DNA of 64,000 bases from Symsagittifera roscoffensis. Lineage: Eukaryota; Xenacoelomorpha; Acoela; Convolutidae. Positions 1-8,402 of this stretch are shown here, piece after piece (within the stretch, counting starts at the first letter, position 1; every line of letters begins with the position of its first letter). Both the position numbers and the translations under genes were made by a program. The DNA is taken from the NCBI RefSeq assembly GCF_963678635.1, contig NC_087066.1, positions 60,730,875-60,794,874 on the forward strand, given 5' to 3'. The notes beneath the pieces were generated by a model. The model did no database searches. It saw only the letters and a list, made by a program, of their open reading frames with translations, and had not been told where the DNA came from.

Positions 1-815
1 TTCAAAGTTATGGCCCTCAGAAAAGTCAATATTTTAGTTTTTGAGCGTTTTACACGAACATTACTCAGCCGAATCTGATATCAAGGGTTTAATCGAGGCA
101 ACCGGTTGTGGGAAGCCTCTGCGCGAAAGCGGCTGCGCCTTAAACTTTGTTCGAATTTTGTGATGTATTTCGGAATTTTCTAAATCCTCAAAAAAATTCA
201 CTCTTATTTTATTACAGAATCATTCAAGGTTTTGGGTGAAGCCCATTTTTTGAAATTATCAAACAAATTTACCAAAATTTATCAAACAAATTCCTCCCAC
301 GTTAGTTGGGCCCCTAGTATACTTTCAGCCTTTTTTTGGCTAGGTTTCATTATTCTGCTTCAAGCTTCAACTGAAACTTCGCGGTCTGTTTTCGAATAAT
401 TGCAATGATTTTAACAAAATTTTCTGCTTAGAATGTGAATGATTCATAGCTTTACCCTCGCGAGCGTGCGAGTGTAGTGTTGTACATTCGATTCGGTACA
501 CTGTTTACAACGCAGATCGCTTTTCGTTGGCTTGAGCTTCGATTGTTTGCCAACTTGCTTGATTATATTGAAGGCGATTTTATGCAATTGGCGTATGGGC
601 CATTCTGTTGACGGTTTCAAATAACCATTCCAAAGTGATTTGTGGCCAACTAAATGGTACGCAATCTGACAGTAAATTGCTATTTTTTCATGCATTTGTC
701 TTTTTATTGACCCTTTTAAAGGCACTTGGCGTTTTTCAATAATAGTTTCTATCAATAATTCTGTTTCCCATTGTAGTAAAATAGTTTTCTATGCTAGAAA
801 CAGTTTTATATCCTG
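1..815. other. AT-rich flank, no gene recognised
   Basis: This stretch is AT-rich and shows no similarity that I recognise to the retroelements filling the rest of the window. A 103-codon open frame on the minus strand (755-444) contains a CxxC pair but no recognisable domain, so I do not call it a gene. The sequence ends at a run of N. Confidence 0.5.
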
Positions 816-1015
816 NNNNNNNNNNNNNNNNNNNNNNNNNNNNNNNNNNNNNNNNNNNNNNNNNNNNNNNNNNNNNNNNNNNNNNNNNNNNNNNNNNNNN
901 NNNNNNNNNNNNNNNNNNNNNNNNNNNNNNNNNNNNNNNNNNNNNNNNNNNNNNNNNNNNNNNNNNNNNNNNNNNNNNNNNNNNNNNNNNNNNNNNNNNN
1001 NNNNNNNNNNNNNNN
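816..1015. other. Assembly gap of 200 N
   Basis: Exactly 200 unknown bases, a typical scaffold-gap length. The sequence right of the gap starts two bases into the gag start codon of the element family, so the 5' LTR and leader of copy B are either hidden in the gap or lost through it. Confidence 0.95.
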
Positions 1016-2043
1016 GAAACGGAGTAGGGTACCGGTGCTTGAAAAAAGGTCAAGTGGATCAAACACGAAATATAACTCGTCGCTGCGTGGAACAACATCA
1101 AGGGGCCCAGGCAAAACAAGAAATAACTTTTCAGTTAGCATGGTCAGCACGAGGAGTGGCACCGAGAGCAAGACGCGAGAAGATGCGAGGGAAAAACAGG
1201 TGGAGCCTACAATCGAAATCGACCTAGAGACACCAGACCAGAGCGTAGATGAACTGGAGAAAAAGACGACGGAGTCAACTCCAATGCCCAATGCAGAAGA
1301 ACCAAACCCGAAACCCATAGAGTTCTCACCAATAGACGATGTGGAAGATGCAATAGGCAACACCGAAGAAACGGTGAAAGAAGACTCTCAAGTAAAAAAG
1401 ACATCTTTTACAGAAAGGTTGGCGATGATGGTCGGAATAAAAACGAAAGAGAACGTGACTGAAGAACCAAAAGCTGAAAGAGCACGAACATTTGGAACAG
1501 TGAGCACGAAGACGAGAGAAGCCAATCCGAGAGAGGAACAAACTAAAGCAGAAGCAACGGCCGAAGAAAGAACAACGGCTGACCATGAAGAGGCTACTCT
1601 TGAGCTAGGTGACTTGATGGCAAAACTGAATCAGATCGACAAAAAGCTAAAGCACAGCGAAGAGGACAGAGAAGTGATAAGAAAAGAATTAAGATACAAC
1701 AAACACGAGTATCTGGATAGTTATTTTAACCTGGCTAAGGCAACAGACGAGAGACTCAAGGAGATGACAGATAAGGTAGAAGCCACCAATAAAGAACGAG
1801 AAGGGAACATCAAAAAAGATTTGCAAAAGTTGAAAAACCGATATGATGATGTCAACAGCCAAATAGGTAGCCTGGAAAAGAGGCTGGACACAATGAGCAA
1901 GAATCAGGCCGAAAGTTCATGTGCAATACAGACGAAATTGGATGCAATCTTGAGAAATTCTACCTCACAAGAAAGACCGGCAGCGGATCGCACGCAAGGC
2001 ACCAGAGTTGACTTTGTGGAACCACAAAGGGGCAAACGGCAAT
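1016..2043 (+). pseudogene. gag: Gag 5' segment, apparent exact duplicate of 5807-6834
   Basis: The frame encodes the same first ~340 Gag residues as copy A (start at 5805). The translations in the gag frame and in the overlapping other frames are identical to those of 5807-6834, so the DNA appears identical over 1,028 bp. At 2042-2043 it jumps back to an earlier gag codon through a 2-base match (AT), and the sequence becomes the diverged copy-B version. The segment carries A's sequence rather than B's, although A inserted into B later, and it begins at a scaffold gap. I infer a false duplication or misjoin. A real partial duplication or gene conversion is the alternative. Confidence 0.75.
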
Positions 2044-2220
2044 GAACTGGAGAAAAAGACGACGGAGTCAACTCCAATGCCCAATGCAGAAGAACCAAAC
2101 CCGAAACCCATAGAGTTCTCACCAATAGACAATGTGGAAGATGCAATAAGCAACACCGAAGAAACGGTGAAAGAAGACTCTCATGTAGAAAAGACATCTT
2201 TTACAGAAAGGTTGGCGATG
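2044..2220 (+). pseudogene. gag: Copy B gag, left fragment interrupted by copy A
   Basis: About 59 codons of the acidic N-terminal Gag region, differing from copy A at several residues (for example DNVEDAISN versus DDVEDAIGN). The frame stops at the LTR start and resumes at 20896, where the next Gag residues (MVGIKTK) follow the other LTR. The bases ATG occur at both edges (2218-2220 and 20896-20898). This is therefore the left half of a gag gene split by insertion of copy A. Confidence 0.85.
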
Positions 2221-3122
2221 TGTGCCAGTCGGTCATATTTGGAAGTTTGACCTTGAGAGAAGCAAAAAACACTTAATTTTGGAGTGAAATTTAATTTTTC
2301 AAAATTTCGAATGGAACCTGTCATGCACGATTTTCTCGCGATAACTGAAAATCAGAAAAGAGAAGAGAACGATCGAGTGACAATCGCGGGAAAGTTGCTA
2401 GAAAAATCAGTGGGAAATTGCTATTCGCAATTTCAGTAGCAATAATAATCGAGAGTAGAGCTGTCCCATCTAAAACAGAGACGAGCGCATTCCCACGAAC
2501 TGGATTGTTGTGATTGGAGTATTATTCTAAACTGGACTAGAGTGAACCTTCGGTGGAAAGGTGGACAGCTAGAGTGTCCCAATGGTTCACGAGAACTTAC
2601 AGTCTAGAGTAAAAACTTGTTCTTGTTATTAAAACTGACTAACATTAAACTCATTTAAGTTACTTTATTGATTCTTGAGTTGCACACCGACTTATTTACT
2701 TCCTGATTCTTGAGCGTGCTACAATGTGAGTACTAATTTAAATTTCTAGAGTGTGTTTTACAATTGTTATGTTGAGGTAAGGCGAGTTTTAGGTTGATCC
2801 ATCTGAAATGGATCAAAGTTCCACTGTCTAATAAAAAGTAACTTAACGGATTGTTCCGACCCGGTTTTTAATGGCGTTCATGTATTTTGGGTATCTAGAG
2901 ACCTAAGTATGGGGACGTTTCTAATTCTAGAGTGGGGGGATATTTTAGTAGTAGCCTTTAAGCTGTAACGGGTCGTAGTCTCATGTCACAAGCGAACCGA
3001 ATTGGCTCCGACTGATTTGAGGTACAAAAACACAAGAGATAGTGTCCCTGACTCTTGAGCCAATGGTTATAGGGCCTATTTTTCTTAAGCCTCATGTGTG
3101 ACTGCAGTAGACGAATGTTACA
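2221..3122 (+). repeat. 5' LTR of copy A
   Basis: The 902-bp repeat starts TGTGCCAGTC and ends GAATGTTACA. It matches 19994-20895 with about three substitutions (two near 2910-2918, one near 3067). Its left edge abuts gag of copy B, which fixes the LTR start. It should carry the promoter and poly(A) signals; an AATAAA is at 2830, just after a perfect hairpin. Confidence 0.95.
2794..2835 (+). promoter_or_regulatory. LTR hairpin followed by poly(A) signal
   Basis: A perfect 9-bp inverted repeat (TTGATCCAT, 5-nt loop, ATGGATCAA; 2794-2816) is followed 14 nt later by AATAAA (2830-2835). The same pair occurs in the 3' LTR near 20567-20608. In copy B's LTR a deletion removed most of the hairpin but a related AATAAA-like stretch remains. 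I infer a polyadenylation region; the transcript end has not been shown. Confidence 0.5.
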
Positions 3123-3133
3123 TAGTGTTTTTA

Positions 3134-3178
3134 TGGCGCTCCTGGGTGTTTACGACATCAAGACTACGGAGTCGAACC
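3134..3178 (+). other. Probable tRNA primer-binding site (tRNA-Asn-like, possibly bipartite)
   Basis: Eleven bases after the LTR, TGGCGCTCCTGGGTG begins with the TGG expected opposite a tRNA 3' CCA. It fits the acceptor and T-stem end of tRNA-Asn-type molecules (human form differs at two positions as I recall it). After a 19-nt gap, GGAGTCGAACC (3168-3178) resembles the complement of the next tRNA segment, the T loop, so the site may be bipartite. The primer identity is inferred, not tested against host tRNAs. Confidence 0.5.
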
Positions 3179-3585
3179 CACTTGAGACAGCTTCGGGCTG
3201 AATGCCCATTCTAGAGTACCGGCGGTACGGTTCGACAGGAACGTGCAAACCTTCCGGTTGTACCGTGATAGCTTTTTAAGAAAACTCAAGAAAACTTCCT
3301 GGTACGCTCTCCGAACGAGGCTTAGCTAACCGAGTAAAGGGGGGCAACTAGGGGGACAAAAAGACGAGCAAAAAGACAAAAAGCGAAACAAAAACCATAA
3401 AACGAAAAAAGACAGTGACTTTGACACCAGATTAGTTGGATCAAACCTTTATATTAATTAAATAGTATACCCATACTGTTTTACAAGTTCCATCGTTTCG
3501 ATCAACCTAGTAATTTAATCCAGTAACCTTAATAAAGAGCCCGAGTGTGGGGCGTTGTCAAGGGTTTTCAGATAGCTTGGAACTT

Positions 3586-3850
3586 AGCTGAACCAATAGG
3601 AGACTTGACTGGAAGAGGTGACCAGCCGAGTGGGAAAGTGGTTCAGGAGCACTTGAGCTGAACCAATTGGAGACTTGACTGGAAGAGGTGACCAGCCGAG
3701 TGGGAAAGCGGTTCAGGAGCACTTGAGCTGAACCAAGTGGAGACTTGACTGGAAGAGGTGACCAGCCGAGTGGGAAAGCGGTTCAGGAGCACTTGAGCTG
3801 AACCAATAGGAGACTGGACTGGAAGAGGTGACCAGTCGAGTGGGAAAGTA
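3586..3850 (+). repeat. 70-bp tandem repeat, ~3.8 copies, in leader
   Basis: The unit starts AGCTGAACCAA at 3586, 3656, 3726 and 3796 and contains GGAAGAGGTGACCAG and a CACTTGAG end. Copies differ by a few bases each, and the last is truncated near 3850. It lies in non-coding leader. Confidence 0.9.
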
Positions 3851-4727
3851 GCCAAGAAGGATTTGGCAGTTCTCGAGTTCTCAAGTTGAGCAGAACGGGT
3901 ATCGTTGAAATTCACATTACATTATAGGAAACAAGTGTAAAATTGGATAAGCGATATCCCCCGGTTTTGAGAAACGTTTTTACTTGAGCAGGCCTGGAGA
4001 CAGGTCTACGGTTTTCTCTTGAGAGGTTTAGCACCCGGCGCTTAAGGTGATTTTAGGCTTAAGAAGGGGGGCTAAAAAGGGGGGAGGTTAGAAGGGGGGC
4101 TGGTTAAGTTAGAGGTTGGCGGTTGTAAATTGTAAAAAGGAGAGAAATTAGAGTAACTAATTGGTCGACATCGTTGATTTAGTTACATTAGTCATTTACA
4201 CGCGTTGGTCATAGGAAACGGATATCCAAAATTGGAATTAGGTTAAGGTAGGTACCCTGGTCGGATCGGTAGGGGGAAACGGACATAGACAGTTTTTGTG
4301 ATACCCCATAAGATCGCTAGCAGGGGGGAAGGAAACGCGTGGCAATTAGGTACCAGACATTTTTTTTTTCGACGAAAGGTAGACATTGGTCACCTTTGAA
4401 ATTTAGGTGGGCTCATTTTTCAGTTTTTATTACTTTTTCTGGCTTGGATTTTTTGTTGCATTTTGGGGAGGATTTGTGTTTAGTTTTTATACGAACAGGT
4501 GATCACAAGATACCTGCGCACAGGTTTTGGTCTCAAGCTGCTTGGAACATTGAAATAGAGGTAACTAAAAAGAAATAAGAAAAAAAGGGGGGTCAGCATT
4601 TGGCTTTTAAGAAAGGGTTTTTGGGGAAATTTTACTAGAGCTTGAGTGGTGGTACAAGGCACAGTGAATCAAGAAGTCCCCATAACGAAAAAGAGAGAAG
4701 TCCCACCGCTCAGACACTTGTCAAACA

Positions 4728-5552
4728 GCCTTGGGACAGTGCCAAAGAAGTCCAGGGACAGTGTTGGACCGGAACAGTCTTGATACAGTCTTGGGACAGT
4801 GGTCTTGGGACAGTGGTCTTGGGACAGTGGTCTTGGGACAGGGTCTTGGGACAGTGGTCTTGGGACAGTGGTCTTGGGACAGGGTCTTGGGACAGTGGTC
4901 TTGGGACAGTGGTCTTGATACAGTCTTGGGACAGTGGTCTTGGGACAGTGGTCTTGGGACAGGGTCTTGGGACAGTGGTCTTGGGACAGGGTCTTGGGAC
5001 AGTGGTCTTGGGACAGTGGTCTTGGGACAGGGTCTTGGGACAGTGGTCTTGGGACAGTGGTCTTGGGACAAGGGTCTTGGGACAGGGGTCTTGGGACAAG
5101 GGTCTTGGGACAGTGGTCTTGGGACAGTAGTCTTGGGACACTAGCCTTGGGATAGTAGTCTTGGGACAGTAGTCTTGGGACACTAGCCTTGGGACAGTAG
5201 TCTTGGGACACTAGCCTTGGGACACTAGCCTTGGAACAGTAGTCTTGGGACACTAGCCTTGGGACACTAGCCTTGGGACAGTAGTCTTGGGACACTAGCC
5301 TTGGGACAGTAGTCTTGGGACACTAGCCTTGGGACAGTAGTCTTGGGACACTAGCCTTGGGTCAGGGGTCTTGGGACACTAGCCTTGGGACACTGGCCTT
5401 GGGACAGTAGTCTTGGGACACTAGCCTTGGGTCAGGGGTCTTGGGACACTGACGGAGTACTGGGACATTACCGAACAGTCTTGGGACAGTAAAAGGAAGC
5501 CTGGGACGGTACGAAGAAGAGTAGGGACGGTAACTGGAAGTCTTAGGACAGC
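4728..5552 (+). repeat. 14-bp minisatellite in leader
   Basis: Dozens of copies of a unit near TCTTGGGACAGTGG, with 13-bp variants and a second variant block (CTTGGGACACTAGC, CTTGGGACAGTAGT) from about 5140. The regular array runs to about 5450 and fades out to about 5552. The unit length is not a multiple of three and no frame is conserved, so this is not coding. Confidence 0.9.
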
Positions 5553-5804
5553 ATAAAAATTGAAGTAAAATTACAACAAGTTGTTTTAAGACAGAATTAA
5601 GACAGAACAAGACTAATTGGAACCCGGTACGGTTGGGACCACGAATAAAGAAAGTTACTCGAAGATTTTAGAGAACTGGAACAAGGTTTTTATCACGTTG
5701 TATATTTTCTTTCAAGAATTTGTTTCCACAAAATTTTTTTTATTCTTAGAATAGAATTGTGTATATAATATTATTGTAAATAAGGGAAATTGTAAATAGG
5801 AATA

Positions 5805-8369
5805 ATGAAACGGAGTAGGGTACCGGTGCTTGAAAAAAGGTCAAGTGGATCAAACACGAAATATAACTCGTCGCTGCGTGGAACAACATCAAGGGGCCCA
5901 GGCAAAACAAGAAATAACTTTTCAGTTAGCATGGTCAGCACGAGGAGTGGCACCGAGAGCAAGACGCGAGAAGATGCGAGGGAAAAACAGGTGGAGCCTA
6001 CAATCGAAATCGACCTAGAGACACCAGACCAGAGCGTAGATGAACTGGAGAAAAAGACGACGGAGTCAACTCCAATGCCCAATGCAGAAGAACCAAACCC
6101 GAAACCCATAGAGTTCTCACCAATAGACGATGTGGAAGATGCAATAGGCAACACCGAAGAAACGGTGAAAGAAGACTCTCAAGTAAAAAAGACATCTTTT
6201 ACAGAAAGGTTGGCGATGATGGTCGGAATAAAAACGAAAGAGAACGTGACTGAAGAACCAAAAGCTGAAAGAGCACGAACATTTGGAACAGTGAGCACGA
6301 AGACGAGAGAAGCCAATCCGAGAGAGGAACAAACTAAAGCAGAAGCAACGGCCGAAGAAAGAACAACGGCTGACCATGAAGAGGCTACTCTTGAGCTAGG
6401 TGACTTGATGGCAAAACTGAATCAGATCGACAAAAAGCTAAAGCACAGCGAAGAGGACAGAGAAGTGATAAGAAAAGAATTAAGATACAACAAACACGAG
6501 TATCTGGATAGTTATTTTAACCTGGCTAAGGCAACAGACGAGAGACTCAAGGAGATGACAGATAAGGTAGAAGCCACCAATAAAGAACGAGAAGGGAACA
6601 TCAAAAAAGATTTGCAAAAGTTGAAAAACCGATATGATGATGTCAACAGCCAAATAGGTAGCCTGGAAAAGAGGCTGGACACAATGAGCAAGAATCAGGC
6701 CGAAAGTTCATGTGCAATACAGACGAAATTGGATGCAATCTTGAGAAATTCTACCTCACAAGAAAGACCGGCAGCGGATCGCACGCAAGGCACCAGAGTT
6801 GACTTTGTGGAACCACAAAGGGGCAAACGGCAATCGACACCGTTGCCCTTAACCCGGGATACGGTGAGCATAGCACCAACGGCTGATAAAACAATCATGA
6901 AAAGTGGGAATTCAAACACAACGAGTGGTCCGGGGGACTCAACAGCTAGCAGCAACGCAGGTCCGGATGCCATGACGTGGGCAAGCACTTGGGAGATGAT
7001 GAACAGGACTCTAGAGGCCTTCGCCACGAGGAACACTAACTCGAGTGATAGGAGAGACGGAAAATCAAGGAAAACTTTCAAGAAGCCAAAAGAATTCAAA
7101 GACGACTCAGATGGATGCATTGACACGTGGGTGGAAGTGATGAGATTACATCTAGAACAAGATAACTTAAATGATGAAAGGCAAGCATGCACAGCCATAC
7201 TCGGTAACCTGGAAGGCACGGCATTGAAATGTGTGGTTGCAAAGAAAGAAGAAGAACGCGATACCGCGGACAAGATCTTCGAGATATTGCTGAATCGATT
7301 CGGGTCAGGCATGAAGGGTCACCAAGCGATGATGCGATTTGAAAAGAGAAGGCAGAGGGACGACGAGTCAATAGATCGGTTCCTAGATGATCTCGAGAGC
7401 TTGAGAAGAAGGAGTGACCCAGAGGAGTCGACAAACAGAAGAAACTTTAGCATTGCCTCGAAGTTCATTGATGGGGTAAAAAGTGACGACTTAAGGACAA
7501 TGTTAGCAACATACTACACATTGTCGAAAGACAGCGCACCAACCCCAGAAGAAATGAGACAGAAATCAAGGGAATACATGCTGATGAAACCCAAGAAATA
7601 CTCATATACAGAAAACAGGAACACGCAAGGGGGAAGTCAACCCCAGAGGTCGTCATGGTACAAGCCTAGAGATGACATGGACAAGCGCAGATCATGCGCG
7701 AACTGCGGGTCGGCGGATCACCACGTGGCTGACTGCACAACATACAAACAAGGCATGAATAGTCTAGGATATGCACCAGATGAGGAGGACATGAGCCAGA
7801 AGGAGGAACACGAGTACTATAGTGGCTTAATCATCAAGATAGGCGCAAGATGCTTCTTCTGTAACCAGGAGGGGCACTTCAGAATGGATTGTCCCTTGTT
7901 CTGGGAAGCGGTCAAGGACCAGAGTCACCCCAAACATAAGTTGGCATTAGCGGCAGTGCAGAATCAGCGGAATAGACAAAACGAGTTTGAATCTAGGAAC
8001 TTAGGAGCACCAAGCACGGAATTGCCGACGAAAACAGTGAAAGCTGTAACACATGTTAATGGTGCGATAGAGTCCGCGGCTGGGAACTCGCTAGAGATAA
8101 ACTATGAGAAAGCGGCGACGGAAGCAATTGCCAAAGTAAAACAGGATCTGGCTGCGAAAGAAATAGAGCAACGACTAAAGCTGGAGATCGAAAGACAGAA
8201 TTTCAACGAAGCATTAACCGGATCGAACCAAACACCAGAGGCTGTACCGGGCTCAACAAAGACGGGGAATTGTAACACTGTAAAAATGGTGACGGGAAAG
8301 CCATTCGGCATATCGAAAATTGGGGCTAGAATAATGTCGATAAGTGTGGGTGTACTGCTAAACTTATAG
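5805..8369 (+). CDS. gag: Gag of copy A (pol deleted, ends at junction stop)
   Basis: 854 codons. The start ATG at 5805 follows the leader. Residues ~1-190 are charged and low-complexity. Residues ~195-300 are coiled-coil-like with heptads. Residues ~430-600 resemble a retrotransposon capsid region. Two CCHC zinc knuckles (CX2CX4HX4C) follow at about 630-643 and 683-696 and should bind the RNA genome. After the knuckles the frame would normally run into the protease, as in copy B. Here it reaches residue ~845 and then enters the deletion junction, stopping at TAG 8367-8369. Gag itself is therefore intact. In B and C gag and pol share one frame, so no frameshift site is expected. Confidence 0.85.
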   Translation: MKRSRVPVLEKRSSGSNTKYNSSLRGTTSRGPGKTRNNFSVSMVSTRSGTESKTREDAREKQVEPTIEIDLETPDQSVDELEKKTTESTPMPNAEEPNPKPIEFSPIDDVEDAIGNTEETVKEDSQVKKTSFTERLAMMVGIKTKENVTEEPKAERARTFGTVSTKTREANPREEQTKAEATAEERTTADHEEATLELGDLMAKLNQIDKKLKHSEEDREVIRKELRYNKHEYLDSYFNLAKATDERLKEMTDKVEATNKEREGNIKKDLQKLKNRYDDVNSQIGSLEKRLDTMSKNQAESSCAIQTKLDAILRNSTSQERPAADRTQGTRVDFVEPQRGKRQSTPLPLTRDTVSIAPTADKTIMKSGNSNTTSGPGDSTASSNAGPDAMTWASTWEMMNRTLEAFATRNTNSSDRRDGKSRKTFKKPKEFKDDSDGCIDTWVEVMRLHLEQDNLNDERQACTAILGNLEGTALKCVVAKKEEERDTADKIFEILLNRFGSGMKGHQAMMRFEKRRQRDDESIDRFLDDLESLRRRSDPEESTNRRNFSIASKFIDGVKSDDLRTMLATYYTLSKDSAPTPEEMRQKSREYMLMKPKKYSYTENRNTQGGSQPQRSSWYKPRDDMDKRRSCANCGSADHHVADCTTYKQGMNSLGYAPDEEDMSQKEEHEYYSGLIIKIGARCFFCNQEGHFRMDCPLFWEAVKDQSHPKHKLALAAVQNQRNRQNEFESRNLGAPSTELPTKTVKAVTHVNGAIESAAGNSLEINYEKAATEAIAKVKQDLAAKEIEQRLKLEIERQNFNEALTGSNQTPEAVPGSTKTGNCNTVKMVTGKPFGISKIGARIMSISVGVLLNL

Positions 8370-8402
8370 GTGTACTGCTCAAGATAGGTGTACTGCTCAA
8401 GA
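8336..8402 (+). other. Pol deletion junction with repeated filler
   Basis: Against copy B, the bases equivalent to about 23024-27495 (≈4.47 kb: protease, RT, RNase H, linker, most of integrase) are missing. Between the flanks are iterated copies of the right-flank sequence: GGTGTACTGCT occurs three times, twice extended to CAAGATA. The frame is kept across the junction but two TAG codons (8367, 8385) lie inside the filler. The pattern suggests repeated template slippage during repair or reverse transcription. Confidence 0.85.

Larger units (their letters stand above)
3123..5804 (+). other. Untranslated leader of copy A
   Basis: This 2.7-kb leader lies between the 5' LTR and the gag start. 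It contains a probable primer-binding site (3134), a short palindrome GTACC-GGC-GGTAC near 3216, a 70-bp tandem repeat (3586-3850), three G6 runs at 4066-4099 that could form G-rich structure, and a 14-bp minisatellite (about 4728-5552). Open frames across the minisatellite are by-products of a stop-free repeat unit. No leader protein is supported. Confidence 0.75.

Noticed and set aside
444-755. 103-codon minus-strand open frame with a CxxC pair
   Set aside because: No recognisable domain or start context, and this length is not surprising in the region.
3150-3185. tRNA gene remnant suggested by a T-loop-like GTCGAACCCA
   Set aside because: No cloverleaf can be drawn around it; its place beside the primer site fits a second primer contact better.
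3586-3850. CRISPR-like array
   Set aside because: Units are head-to-tail 70-bp repeats without unique spacers, in a eukaryotic retroelement leader.
4642-5295. Long repetitive open frames on both strands (LGQWSWDSG- and PKTTVPRP-like repeats)
   Set aside because: They are produced by a stop-free 14-bp minisatellite; the unit is not a multiple of three and frames cycle.
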